DNA from: Leeuwenhoekiella palythoae
GTDB taxonomy: Bacteria; Bacteroidota; Bacteroidia; Flavobacteriales; Flavobacteriaceae
Length of the DNA stretch: 64,000 nt
Reading direction: 5' to 3'
Assembly: GCF_900130045.1 (NCBI RefSeq)
Contig: NZ_FQXT01000004.1
Coordinates: 565,898-629,897, forward strand
Under the pieces are notes generated by a model. The model was not told where the DNA came from. It did not search any database and worked only from the letters and a program-made list of their open reading frames with translations. Numbering within the stretch: the stretch's first letter is position 1; the number at the start of each line of letters is the position of its first letter. Shown here one piece after another: positions 9,319-18,133 of the stretch. Made by a program: the position numbers and the translations under genes.

Positions 9319-10395
9319 ATGTCTAAATATCCTGTACACCCCGAATTTCAACTCAACGGAATGTCTCTCAAAGCTGCCAGCTTACGAGAATTTGCTCAAG
9401 AAATTCAGAAAACAGGAGAGCTTTATGAGCAAGAACTAGGCGAATTTATTCTAGACTGGCTTAACGATAAAGACTACGTACTCGTCAATACTTCGGGATC
9501 TACCGGTGCTCCTAAAAGCATCAAATTGCTTAAAAAACATATGGTCAACAGTGCCAAAGCCACCGGCAAACGCTTTGATCTAGAAGCCGGGGCAACTGCT
9601 TTACATTGCTTACCTACTCGATTTATAGCAGGTAAAATGATGTTAGTACGAGCAGTGATTTTAGGTTGGAAACTTGATGTGGTACCGCCTAAATCAAATC
9701 CGTTAGATCAGGTATTAAAGCGTTATGATTTTTCGGCAATGACTCCTTTTCAGCTTGATAATAGTATTGCTAGAATGCATCTGCTGGCTAAACTCATTGT
9801 AGGTGGCGGTCCGTTTTCACAAACCTTAAAAGAATTGGTTCAGGATTGCCCAACCAAGATCTACGAGACTTACGGTATGACCGAAACGATCACCCATATT
9901 GCGGTACGTCGGGTAAATTCTAAAAAAAATAGAGAAGGGGAGCCGCCGTTTAAAACCCTGAGCAAGGTTACGGTAAGCAAAGACGAGCGGGGTTGTCTGG
10001 TGATCAAAGCGCCTAGAGTGGCTACAGATCCTATCGTTACGAACGATCTAGTAGATCTTATATCCTATAAAAAGTTTCACTGGCTGGGCCGCATAGATAA
10101 CGTGATCAACAGTGGCGGGATTAAACTTTACCCGGAGTCGATTGAAAAAAAACTGGCCCATCAAATAGATGTTCCGTTTATTATTGGTGCCGAAGAAGAT
10201 GCGGTTCTTGGTGAGAAATTGATCTTGGTTATCGAGTGTGATAGTTTTGATGCTTCTCGCCTCAACTTTGAAGTTTTGGGTAAGTATGAAACGCCAAAAC
10301 GTATCTACTGTACGCCAAAATTTATTCGCACAAATAACGGTAAGGTCAAGCGTGGCGCTACGCTTAAATCCCTCACGGCAGCCGAAGAGATTTAG
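9319..10395 (+). CDS. menE: o-Succinylbenzoate-CoA ligase (short AMP-binding enzyme)
   Basis: A 358-residue adenylate-forming enzyme that activates o-succinylbenzoate with ATP and CoA. Motifs: the P-loop TSGSTGAPK at about 58-66, YGMTE at about 185-189, the hinge-type GRIDNVINSGG, and the late catalytic lysine in NGKVKRG (about 341). It is much shorter than E. coli-type MenE (about 450 residues), but this short form is usual in Bacteroidota. A GTG at 9316 is possible; the ATG at 9319 was chosen. Last gene of the men operon in this window; menB, menD and menF are not here. Confidence 0.9.
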   Translation: MSKYPVHPEFQLNGMSLKAASLREFAQEIQKTGELYEQELGEFILDWLNDKDYVLVNTSGSTGAPKSIKLLKKHMVNSAKATGKRFDLEAGATALHCLPTRFIAGKMMLVRAVILGWKLDVVPPKSNPLDQVLKRYDFSAMTPFQLDNSIARMHLLAKLIVGGGPFSQTLKELVQDCPTKIYETYGMTETITHIAVRRVNSKKNREGEPPFKTLSKVTVSKDERGCLVIKAPRVATDPIVTNDLVDLISYKKFHWLGRIDNVINSGGIKLYPESIEKKLAHQIDVPFIIGAEEDAVLGEKLILVIECDSFDASRLNFEVLGKYETPKRIYCTPKFIRTNNGKVKRGATLKSLTAAEEI

Positions 10396-10452
10396 GCGCA
10401 ATTTGTGTTTAGGCCTTAACACAGAACATTCTCAGATTTAAAACGAACTTAC

Positions 10453-10460
10453 TATCTTTG
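10453..10460 (+). promoter_or_regulatory. -7 promoter element (TATCTTTG)
   Basis: An exact TAnnTTTG element ends 15 bases before the next start codon, implying a short leader. The -33 region is not a clear TTG. Confidence 0.55.
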
Positions 10461-10475
10461 GCAAAATTTTATATT

Positions 10476-10940
10476 ATGCGCTATCTTTTTATCATCGCAA
10501 TCACTTTGTTTTCAATGCAATCTATCTATGCTCAGTACGGTTACGGTAGGGGATATGGTGGTTATGGAGGCTATGGCCGCAGTCGTATGGGAAGTATGAT
10601 GGGAGCCAGTCAAACGCCACAAGGTCCTACGGAAGAACCTCCAACAGCTGCTGAAATTGCTGAAGAGCGTTTGCCTGATTATGTAGCAGAATTTGAACTA
10701 GATCCTTTTCAGACTGAAGTTCTTCGCACGTATTTAGAAGATTATTTCAATAAGGTAATGGGGCTTCAAAAAGATGAAACCAAAGATGCCGAAACGATGC
10801 GTAAAGATTTTGAGCGTATGCAAAATGAATTTAAAGCAGATCTTAAATCAATCCTCACCGAAGAAGAAGTAGAAAAACTCATAGCGATGGATTTCTCAAA
10901 TTCGGCGGTGCGGAAACGAAAGAAAAACCGTGATAATTAA
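10476..10940 (+). CDS. Secreted Gly/Tyr-rich protein of unknown function
   Basis: A 154-residue exported protein that I do not recognise as a named family. Residues 1-19 form a Sec signal peptide ending in YAQ. It is followed by a low-complexity Gly/Tyr/Arg tract (about 20-45, repeats of GYG and YGG) and then a charged, helical C-terminal part with many Glu and Lys. The frame is open from a TTG at 10458, but that codon overlaps the promoter; the ATG at 10476 starts the signal peptide directly. It is a single-gene unit between a TAnnTTTG promoter and a strong terminator. The C-terminal helical part (FELDPFQTEVLRTYLEDYF) recalls stress-type periplasmic proteins such as Spy/CpxP, but similarity is too weak to assign. 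Confidence 0.7.
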   Translation: MRYLFIIAITLFSMQSIYAQYGYGRGYGGYGGYGRSRMGSMMGASQTPQGPTEEPPTAAEIAEERLPDYVAEFELDPFQTEVLRTYLEDYFNKVMGLQKDETKDAETMRKDFERMQNEFKADLKSILTEEEVEKLIAMDFSNSAVRKRKKNRDN

Positions 10941-11003
10941 ATCATTATAACCAGCATTGAGATTTACCGATTTTTAGTCTAATTGAATCTCAAAACGGAA
11001 TTT

Positions 11004-11030
11004 AAAAGGTGCCTAGAGCACCTTTTTTTA
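11004..11030 (+). terminator. Intrinsic terminator
   Basis: A 9-bp perfect stem (AAAAGGTGC, 11004-11012, with 11018-11026), 5-base loop and a T run. It ends the Gly/Tyr-rich protein unit. Confidence 0.85.
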
Positions 11031-11074
11031 TTGGGGTTTAATACGTAATTTAGAGTTGATTTTAAACTCTTATA

Positions 11075-12397
11075 ATGCGTAAAATACTTCTCCTACTTGT
11101 TTGTCTTTTCTTCTTAAATATACCTTTTTCTTACAGTCAGATTTTACCGGAACGCGACCGGGCAGTGCTCGTTGATAAAATTCTTTCTGAGCGTTTTAAG
11201 CGGGTTTTGCCTGATGTGATGTCGCGCAGCGACATTGATATGTGGGTGCTCATTACACGAGAATATAATGAAGATCCGGTAGTGCGTACGATGTTGCCGG
11301 CAACGTGGCTCAATGCAAGAAGACGCACAATGCTCGTTTTTTATTGGGACGAAGATCGCTTTAAGTTAGAAAAATTGGCGGTAGCCCGATATAATATTGG
11401 TGACAACATTACTTCGGCGTGGGATAAGGAAAAGGAGCCGGATCAATGGAAAGCGTTGATGGAGCTTATCACAAAATACAATCCGCAAAAAATAGGTTTA
11501 AATTATTCTGATAACTACGGAATTGCAGACGGAATTTCAAAAACAGATTATGAGCTGTTTATGAATACACTTCCCGAAAACTATAAGAACAAGGTAGTTT
11601 CGGCTGAAGATCTCGCGGTAGGTTGGATCGAAACCCGCACGGCTCTTGAAATGCAATTGTTTGAAGAATTGGTGGGGATCACGCACGATATTATTCGAGA
11701 GGCATTTAGTTCAAAGGTGATTACACCGGGAAAAACAACCACCGAAGACGTGGTGTGGTTTCTAAGACAAAAAGTTACCGATATGGGACTAGAGACTTGG
11801 TTTCACCCAACTGTGGACCTTCAACGTGACAGCGAACCTTTAGAAAGTCATATCACAGCCTTTACTAATCACAGCGAAGGCCAAGTAATTCAGCCGGGAG
11901 ATTTATTGCATTGTGATTTTGGGATCACCTATTTAGGCTTAAATACAGATTGTCAGCAGCACGCTTATGTCTTAAAAGATGGTGAAACTCAAGCCCCGGA
12001 ATTTTTAAGGGAAGCGTTTAAAAAGGGCAATCAACTTCAAGACATACTAACCGGTAATTTCGCAACCGGAAAGTCGGGTAATGCAATTTTAAAAGAATCA
12101 CTTGAAGAAGCTAAACAAGCCGGACTTCAGCCTTCTATCTACACCCATCCACTAGGCTTGTATGGGCATTCTGCGGGGCCAACCATTGGGATGTGGGATG
12201 CACAAGAGGGCGTACCGGGATCTGGTGATTACCCTTTATATGAGAATACGACCTATGCGATAGAATTAAACACCACGGTGACGCTGCCACAATGGGATAA
12301 AGACATTCGCATTATGCTCGAAGAAGATGGCTTTTGGGGTGCTAACGGATTCAAGTATATCAATCAACGTCAAGAAGCTTTGCTGCTGCTGAAATAA
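11075..12397 (+). CDS. M24-family metallopeptidase, secreted
   Basis: A 440-residue peptidase of the M24 (Xaa-Pro aminopeptidase / creatinase) fold. A signal peptide (residues 1-21, ending SYSQ) sends it to the periplasm or beyond. The N-terminal part (about 30-190) resembles the creatinase N-domain. The pita-bread catalytic domain follows, with metal ligands Asp in HCDFGITY (about 281) and Asp in LNTDCQQH (about 291), His in GLYGHSAGP (about 364) and acidic residues in MLEEDGFW. This fits cleavage of dipeptides or of N-terminal residues next to proline. It is a single gene; the converging MFS gene lies 35 bases beyond, with only an imperfect hairpin between them. Confidence 0.88.
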   Translation: MRKILLLLVCLFFLNIPFSYSQILPERDRAVLVDKILSERFKRVLPDVMSRSDIDMWVLITREYNEDPVVRTMLPATWLNARRRTMLVFYWDEDRFKLEKLAVARYNIGDNITSAWDKEKEPDQWKALMELITKYNPQKIGLNYSDNYGIADGISKTDYELFMNTLPENYKNKVVSAEDLAVGWIETRTALEMQLFEELVGITHDIIREAFSSKVITPGKTTTEDVVWFLRQKVTDMGLETWFHPTVDLQRDSEPLESHITAFTNHSEGQVIQPGDLLHCDFGITYLGLNTDCQQHAYVLKDGETQAPEFLREAFKKGNQLQDILTGNFATGKSGNAILKESLEEAKQAGLQPSIYTHPLGLYGHSAGPTIGMWDAQEGVPGSGDYPLYENTTYAIELNTTVTLPQWDKDIRIMLEEDGFWGANGFKYINQRQEALLLLK

Positions 12398-12432
12398 AGC
12401 ATTCTTTACTTTAGAAGACTGCTTCAGCTTGT

Positions 12433-13608
12433 TTATGCTTCCTGGGCAGTTAATTTTGCACGCTTTTTTCGCAGAAGCATTACACTAATTGATAATAATA
12501 TTCCGCCAAAGGCGAGACAAGCACCTACTAATTCAGGAGCCGTATAGCCATAACCCGCTGCAATAGGTAAACCTCCTAAATAAGCGCCTACCGCATTGGC
12601 GATGTTAAATGCAGCTTGATTCACAGAAGAAGCAAGCATTTCAGACTCTTTAGCAGATTTGATCATCAACATTTGTATGGAAGGTGCAGTAGAAAACGCA
12701 AACGCGCCGGTAACAAACACCATCAACAACATCGCCCATTGAATAGGAGCGATCAGCGAAATGGTTATCAAACAAAGCGTCATCGCGCTCAGTAAAATAG
12801 CAGTAGCTTTTATAGGAGAAAATGTATCGGCAAGTTTTCCTCCCAGAACATTTCCGCAGGTCATTCCTAATCCTGCAAGCATTAAAATGAAGATCACCAT
12901 ATCATTGTCAAAGCCACTCACTTCAGTAAGCAGTGGGGTGATGTAGCTGTACCACGCAAAGAAACCTCCGGTACCAATAGCGGTAATCCCTAAAATAAGC
13001 CAGAGTTCTGTACGCTTAAAGATTTTCAATGCTTGTTTTATAGGAATAGGTTCAGATTTTTCAATCTTCGGAAGCCAAAATCGTATGGCTAAAACCGTAA
13101 TCAGTCCTATTACTACTACGATCATAAAAGTGTAGCGCCACGAAATATTATGCCCTACGTAAGTCCCTAGCGGAATCCCAATGATATTGGCAACGGTTAG
13201 TCCGCTAAACATCATAGCCACGGCACTTGCTGCTTTTTCCTTTGCAACAAGCCTACTGGCAACAACGGCACCAACACCAAAAAACGCTCCGTGCGGTAAG
13301 CCCGAAAGCAATCTTGAGATCAGCATAAGTCCGTAGCTTGATGCAAATACAGATAAAGAGTTAAAAACGGTAAAGGCTATCATTAGCGAAAAAAGAATCT
13401 TTTTAGGCGAATAGTTGCCTGCGATTCCCACAAGTATTGGTGCGCCAATAACTACGCCTAGCGCATAAGCAGAAATAAAATGCCCCGCCTGCGGAATGGT
13501 TATATTCAAGTCTTTAGCAACGTCAGGTAAAATACCCATCATCACAAACTCAGTCATACCAATACCAAAACCACCTATTGCTAATGCGATCAGACTCTTT
13601 TTAAACAT
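12433..13608 (-). CDS. MFS transporter, DHA1/AraJ-like
   Basis: A 391-residue major facilitator superfamily transporter with twelve hydrophobic segments. The N-terminal pattern GFGIGMTEFVMMGILPDVA and the loop motif SGLPHGAFFGVGAVVASRLV are typical of the AraJ/YdhP group of drug- or sugar-efflux proton antiporters. The substrate cannot be predicted. It is a single gene on the minus strand between a converging M24 peptidase and the acyl-CoA carboxylase subunit, with its own upstream gap of 166 bases to the carboxylase stop. Confidence 0.9.
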   Translation of the reverse strand: MFKKSLIALAIGGFGIGMTEFVMMGILPDVAKDLNITIPQAGHFISAYALGVVIGAPILVGIAGNYSPKKILFSLMIAFTVFNSLSVFASSYGLMLISRLLSGLPHGAFFGVGAVVASRLVAKEKAASAVAMMFSGLTVANIIGIPLGTYVGHNISWRYTFMIVVVIGLITVLAIRFWLPKIEKSEPIPIKQALKIFKRTELWLILGITAIGTGGFFAWYSYITPLLTEVSGFDNDMVIFILMLAGLGMTCGNVLGGKLADTFSPIKATAILLSAMTLCLITISLIAPIQWAMLLMVFVTGAFAFSTAPSIQMLMIKSAKESEMLASSVNQAAFNIANAVGAYLGGLPIAAGYGYTAPELVGACLAFGGILLSISVMLLRKKRAKLTAQEA

Positions 13609-13774
13609 GTAAAGTGTTTTTAATTACCTGTCAAACCAAATGACAGGATACAATCTGGCAAAGATAGGATAGTTATTTGGGCTTAAACTATGTTGACTTA
13701 ACCGATTTAGTCACTAAAAAAGTGCAAAATACAACAGGTTTCTTTTAGAATGTTCAGTTTGTGGAGGTTGCCTG

Positions 13775-15403
13775 CTAAACTTGAATTACTCCTAAATTGA
13801 ATTTCTTTTCAATAGGAGCGTGGTTAGCAGCTTCAATACCGGTAGAAATCCATTTACGCGTATCTAATGGATCAATAATGGCGTCAGTCCAAATTCTGGA
13901 AGCTGCATAATACGGTGAAACCTGCTCATCGTAGCGTGCTTTAATTTTGTCGTAAAGTTCCTTTTCCACTTCGGGCGTAATCTCTTTACCCTGCTTTTTG
14001 AGCGAAGCCGTCTCAATTTGAAGTAAAACTTTTGCAGCGCTATTTCCGCTCATAACTGCCAATTCCGCAGAAGGCCAAGCAGCGATCAGTCGGGGATCAT
14101 ACGCTTTTCCGCACATCGCATAATTTCCGGCACCGTAAGAGTTACCAACTACAATGGTGAATTTAGGAACCACGCTATTACTAACGGCATTAACCATTTT
14201 CGCTCCATCTTTAATAATGCCGCCGTGCTCACTTTTGCTCCCCACCATAAAACCGGTAACATCTTGTAAGAAAACAAGCGGTATTTTTTTCTGATTGCAA
14301 TTGGCAATAAAACGAGTGGCTTTGTCTGCACTGTCGCTATAAATCACTCCGCCAAACTGCATCTCGCCTTTTTTGGTTTTTACGATCTTACGTTGATTGG
14401 CCACAATGCCTACCGCCCAGCCGTCAATGCGCGCATAGGCAGTAATGAGCGTTTGACCATATCCTTCTTTGTATTCTTCAAATTCAGAATTATCAACCAG
14501 ACGCTTTATGATTTCGGTCATATCATATTGGTCGCTGCGTTTGGCAGGCAGGATTCCGTAGATATCTTGAGGATCTTCCTTAGGTTTGGCTGCATCAATA
14601 CGATTAAAACCGGCTTTTTCAAAATCACCAATTTTACCCATTATATTTTTGATTCGAGTGAGTGCATCCCGATCGTCTGTAGCTTTATAGTCGGTTACAC
14701 CGCTAATCTCGCAGTGTGTGGTTGCGCCGCCCAGCGTTTCATTATCTATAGTTTCGCCAATGGCAGCTTTGACAAGGTAGCTTCCGGCGAGAAAAATACT
14801 CGCCGTTTTATCTACGATCATTGCTTCATCGCTCATAATAGGTAAGTAGGCGCCACCGGCGACACAACTGCCCATTACCGCACTTATTTGCGTAATGCCC
14901 ATACTACTCATCACCGCGTTATTTCTAAAAATGCGGCCAAAATGTTCCTTATCAGGAAAAATCTCATCTTGCATTGGTAAATACACTCCTGCACTGTCTA
15001 CCAAGTAAATAATGGGCAGTCTATTTTCGATACTAATCTCTTGCGCGCGTAAATTCTTTTTTCCGGTGATCGGGAACCAGGCACCTGCCTTTACCGTAGC
15101 ATCATTAGCAACAACAATACATTGCTTACCGCTGATGTGGCCCATTTTTACCACCACGCCACCACTGGGGCAGCCCCCGTGTTCTGCATACATTCCTTCA
15201 CCGGCAAAAGCGGCGATCTCAATGGCTTTTTCGGCGTCGTCCAATAAAAAATCAATACGTTCTCGAGCTGTTAATTTTCCCTTTTCATGATGTTTTGCGA
15301 TGCGCTTTTCACCACCACCCAATTGCACTTTAGCAAATCGGCGTTTTAAATCAGAAACTAAAAGTTTGTTATGGTCTTCGTTTTTATTGAACTTAATATC
15401 CAT
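13775..15403 (-). CDS. Acyl-CoA carboxylase beta subunit (methylcrotonyl-CoA type)
   Basis: A 542-residue carboxyltransferase subunit of a biotin-dependent acyl-CoA carboxylase, close to the methylcrotonyl-CoA carboxylase beta chain. The N-terminal CoA-binding half includes GKLTARERIDFLLD, GGCPSGGVVVKMG and SCVAGGAYLP; the C-terminal biotin-binding half includes DVTGFMVGSKSEHGG and GNSYGAGNYAMCGKAYDPR. Length is typical. The biotin-carrier/alpha subunit is not adjacent, so the holoenzyme must be assembled from a distant gene. Leucine degradation or propionyl-CoA metabolism are likely pathways. The leader carries a 12-bp perfect inverted repeat (15420-15447). Confidence 0.92.
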   Translation of the reverse strand: MDIKFNKNEDHNKLLVSDLKRRFAKVQLGGGEKRIAKHHEKGKLTARERIDFLLDDAEKAIEIAAFAGEGMYAEHGGCPSGGVVVKMGHISGKQCIVVANDATVKAGAWFPITGKKNLRAQEISIENRLPIIYLVDSAGVYLPMQDEIFPDKEHFGRIFRNNAVMSSMGITQISAVMGSCVAGGAYLPIMSDEAMIVDKTASIFLAGSYLVKAAIGETIDNETLGGATTHCEISGVTDYKATDDRDALTRIKNIMGKIGDFEKAGFNRIDAAKPKEDPQDIYGILPAKRSDQYDMTEIIKRLVDNSEFEEYKEGYGQTLITAYARIDGWAVGIVANQRKIVKTKKGEMQFGGVIYSDSADKATRFIANCNQKKIPLVFLQDVTGFMVGSKSEHGGIIKDGAKMVNAVSNSVVPKFTIVVGNSYGAGNYAMCGKAYDPRLIAAWPSAELAVMSGNSAAKVLLQIETASLKKQGKEITPEVEKELYDKIKARYDEQVSPYYAASRIWTDAIIDPLDTRKWISTGIEAANHAPIEKKFNLGVIQV

Positions 15404-15419
15404 TGAAATAATATGTAAG

Positions 15420-15447
15420 AGTATTTTTTAGATTGCTAAAAAATACT
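15420..15447. promoter_or_regulatory. Perfect 12-bp inverted repeat in carboxylase leader
   Basis: Arms AGTATTTTTTAG (15420-15431) and its exact complement (15436-15447) with a 4-base spacer. It begins 17 bases upstream of the minus-strand start codon and lies downstream of a possible -7 element (complement of 15473-15480, TATTTTCG, one mismatch). It could be an operator or an RNA hairpin in the 5' leader; without a U-run in the right place it is not an obvious terminator. Confidence 0.5.
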
Positions 15448-15636
15448 TGTGAAGTGTATTAATGTGTGTGAACGAAAATACGAAATCACGGGCTTATGAA
15501 ATCGTTATACTTATGTGAAAAACGCGATATTTGCGTTTAAATGGAATTCCCGGTGATGCGTTGTGCGCTTATGAAACTTAGGTTGTAGTATTGCATTCTG
15601 GGCTGTAACTTCCCAAAATAGAATAAATAAACGATT

Positions 15637-15816
15637 ATGATGAATAAGAATACAGTATTGGGCTGGGCAACTTTTATAATGATTGTTGTAGGGCTTGGTC
15701 TTATTGCAATGGGCGCTTTTAAATATTCTGAGGTTGCCGGTTGGGGTTTTGCTTCGGTAGGTATTGGTTTTTTTGCAATCGCCTGGGTTTTTAATGCATT
15801 AAAAGGAAGGGTTTAA
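15637..15816 (+). CDS. Small two-helix membrane protein
   Basis: A 59-residue protein. It has two hydrophobic stretches, about 8-26 (LGWATFIMIVVGLGLIAMGA) and 33-52 (GWGFASVGIGFFAIAWVFN), separated by a short polar turn with a Lys-Gly-Arg tail, so a helical hairpin in the inner membrane is likely. The stop and the next start overlap by one base (TAATG), which makes translational coupling to the DinB gene very likely. The start could be either of two tandem ATGs (15637 or 15640). I recognise no family. Confidence 0.65.
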   Translation: MMNKNTVLGWATFIMIVVGLGLIAMGAFKYSEVAGWGFASVGIGFFAIAWVFNALKGRV

Positions 15817-16286
15817 TGGAAGAAGCACTTTTAAAAGAACAGCTTCTGAAACATCTCAAAGGGGGTGAAGCCTTTACTCCGGTAAGCGAGTTGCTAGATA
15901 AAATTTCCTTTAAAAAATCAGGAAAACGACCGTTAGGGCTGCCGTATTCTTTTTACGAAGTTTTTTATCATATGGTCTATGCGCAAAAAGATATTTTAGA
16001 CTTTTGCATTGCCGAAGAATATAATACGCCTTCTTGGCCTAAAGATTACTGGCCGGGGAGCAATACCGCTGCTACCAAAGAAGAATGGCAGGCATTGCAA
16101 CAGCAGTTTTATACAGATCAGGAAGCCTTGCGGGAGTTTATCGATACAACAGATTTGAGTCTGTTGGATACCCCTAAGCACGGCAAGGAACAAACTATAG
16201 TGCGCGAGCTCGCGTTAGTCCTAGAACACAATGCTTATCATACAGGCCAGCTTGCTATAATTCTTAGGTTATTGGGCTTACTATAA
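15816..16286 (+). CDS. DinB-like metal-dependent protein
   Basis: A 156-residue four-helix-bundle protein of the DinB/YfiT-like superfamily. The expected three-His metal site is visible: His52 in EVFYHMVYAQ, and His138 and His142 in LEHNAYHTGQLAIILR. Many relatives are thiol-dependent transferases (for example bacillithiol-linked), but Bacteroidota members mostly lack a known reaction. It overlaps the preceding small membrane protein gene by one base, so the two form a unit. No terminator was seen before the ettA promoter. Confidence 0.85.
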   Translation: MEEALLKEQLLKHLKGGEAFTPVSELLDKISFKKSGKRPLGLPYSFYEVFYHMVYAQKDILDFCIAEEYNTPSWPKDYWPGSNTAATKEEWQALQQQFYTDQEALREFIDTTDLSLLDTPKHGKEQTIVRELALVLEHNAYHTGQLAIILRLLGLL

Positions 16287-16298
16287 CACGTATTTTTG
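16272..16298 (+). promoter_or_regulatory. Promoter of ettA
   Basis: TTG at 16272-16274 and TATTTTTG at 16291-16298 with a 16-base spacer, a little short of the usual 19 or so. The -33 part lies within the end of the DinB gene. The leader to ettA is about 45 bases. Confidence 0.55.
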
Positions 16299-16346
16299 CG
16301 TTAGGTTCAACAGCATATTTTTAATTTTAGATTTAAACAAACGACT

Positions 16347-18038
16347 ATGAGTGACGATAAAAAAATAATATTTTCAATGACCGGGGTGAGTAAAACCTTT
16401 CCCGGTGCCAATACTCCGGTACTTAAAAATATCTATCTGAGTTTTTTCTACGGAGCAAAAATCGGAATCCTGGGGCTTAACGGTTCGGGGAAATCTACTT
16501 TGCTCAAAATCATTGCAGGTATAGACAAGAACTATCAGGGGGATGTTACTTCAGATAAGGAGTTTTCTGTTGGCTATTTAGAACAAGAACCACAACTGGA
16601 TGATGAGAAAACGGTGCTTGAGGTGGTTAAAGAAGGAGCCGCAGATACCGTTGCGATCTTAGACGAGTACAACCAGATCAATGATCAGTTTGGCTTAGAA
16701 GAAGTATATAGCGATCCTGATAAGATGGAAAAACTGATGAACCGTCAGGCAGTGCTTCAGGATGAGATAGATGCACGCGGGGCGTGGGAATTAGACAATA
16801 AACTAGAAGTCGCGATGGATGCGTTACGTACGCCTCCTGCGGATCAGAAGATCGGTGTGCTATCTGGTGGTGAGCGCCGCCGTGTAGCCCTTTGTAGACT
16901 GTTGCTTCAAGAACCTGATGTGTTACTTCTTGATGAACCTACCAACCACTTAGACGCAGAAAGCGTTCACTGGTTAGAGCATCATTTGGCGCAATATAAA
17001 GGGACGGTAATCGCTGTAACGCACGACCGTTATTTCTTGGATAATGTAGCCGGTTGGATTTTAGAACTTGACCGTGGAGAGGGAATTCCGTGGAAAGGAA
17101 ACTACTCTTCTTGGTTAGACCAGAAGTCCAAGCGTATGGCTCAAGAGCAAAAGCAAGCAAGCAAGCGTCAAAAAACATTAGAACGGGAGTTAGAATGGGT
17201 GCGTATGGCTCCAAAGGGGCGTCAAGCCAAGCAAAAGGCACGTTTGAGCAATTATGATAAATTACTTTCTCAGGATCAAAAACAAACCGATGAGAAATTA
17301 GAGATCTATATTCCTAACGGGCCGCGTTTAGGTACTAACGTGATCGACGCTAAAGGCGTGAGTAAAGCCTTCGGCGAAAAGTTGCTTTATGAAGATTTGA
17401 ATTTTGTGCTTCCGCAGGCAGGAATCGTTGGTGTTATAGGTCCTAACGGTGCCGGTAAAACCACGATTTTTAAAATGATTATGGGAGAGACCGAGCCAGA
17501 CAAAGGAGCGTTTACCGTAGGAGAAACTGCAAAAATAGCATACGTAGATCAGTCGCATAGTAATATTGATCCGGAGAAAACCATTTGGGAAAATTTCAGC
17601 GATAAGCAAGAATTGATTATGATGGGCGGGCGCCAAGTGAATAGTAGAGCGTATTTAAGCCGATTTAATTTCAGTGGAAGCGAACAAAACAAAAAAGTAA
17701 GTATGTTATCTGGTGGTGAGCGCAACCGTTTACACTTAGCGATGACCCTTAAAGAAGAAGGGAACGTACTTCTACTTGATGAGCCTACTAACGACCTTGA
17801 TGTAAACACGCTGCGTGCACTTGAAGAAGGTCTTGAGAACTTTGCAGGTTGCGCGGTAGTGATCTCTCACGACCGTTGGTTCTTAGACAGAATTTGTACG
17901 CATATTTTAGCTTTTGAAGGAGATAGCCAGGTATATTTCTTTGAAGGTGGTTTTTCTGATTACGAAGAAAACAAGAAAAAACGTCTGGGCGGCGATCTCA
18001 TGCCTAAACGTATCAAGTATAAAAAGTTGGTGCGATAA
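16347..18038 (+). CDS. ettA: Energy-dependent translational throttle protein EttA
   Basis: A 563-residue ABC-F ATPase that binds the ribosomal E site and gates the first elongation steps according to the ATP/ADP ratio. Two ABC domains are complete: Walker A GLNGSGKST (43-51), signature LSGGERRR with Walker B DVLLLDEPTNHLD, then the second Walker A GPNGAGKTT (about 365) with LSGGERN and LLLDEPTNDLD. Between them lies the basic linker (about 245-325, rich in Lys/Arg and Gln) that contacts tRNA. Length and linker type match EttA rather than Uup or the antibiotic-resistance ABC-F proteins. Single-gene unit with its own promoter and terminator. Confidence 0.95.
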   Translation: MSDDKKIIFSMTGVSKTFPGANTPVLKNIYLSFFYGAKIGILGLNGSGKSTLLKIIAGIDKNYQGDVTSDKEFSVGYLEQEPQLDDEKTVLEVVKEGAADTVAILDEYNQINDQFGLEEVYSDPDKMEKLMNRQAVLQDEIDARGAWELDNKLEVAMDALRTPPADQKIGVLSGGERRRVALCRLLLQEPDVLLLDEPTNHLDAESVHWLEHHLAQYKGTVIAVTHDRYFLDNVAGWILELDRGEGIPWKGNYSSWLDQKSKRMAQEQKQASKRQKTLERELEWVRMAPKGRQAKQKARLSNYDKLLSQDQKQTDEKLEIYIPNGPRLGTNVIDAKGVSKAFGEKLLYEDLNFVLPQAGIVGVIGPNGAGKTTIFKMIMGETEPDKGAFTVGETAKIAYVDQSHSNIDPEKTIWENFSDKQELIMMGGRQVNSRAYLSRFNFSGSEQNKKVSMLSGGERNRLHLAMTLKEEGNVLLLDEPTNDLDVNTLRALEEGLENFAGCAVVISHDRWFLDRICTHILAFEGDSQVYFFEGGFSDYEENKKKRLGGDLMPKRIKYKKLVR

Positions 18039-18058
18039 TCTAAGCACTAAGCGTATTC

Positions 18059-18097
18059 AAAATCCTCACGTGATTCTTCGCGTGAGGATTTTTATTT
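18059..18097 (+). terminator. Intrinsic terminator after ettA
   Basis: A 12-bp perfect stem (18059-18070 with 18081-18092) and 10-base loop followed by a T-rich tail. Confidence 0.85.
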
Positions 18098-18133
18098 TAA
18101 GTATTTTTAATCAGAATCATAAATCAATTTAGT

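Noticed and set aside
14393..14845. 150-codon plus-strand frame antisense to the acyl-CoA carboxylase gene
   Set aside because: It lies fully within a clear gene, and its translation has no domain-like pattern; a shadow of codon bias.
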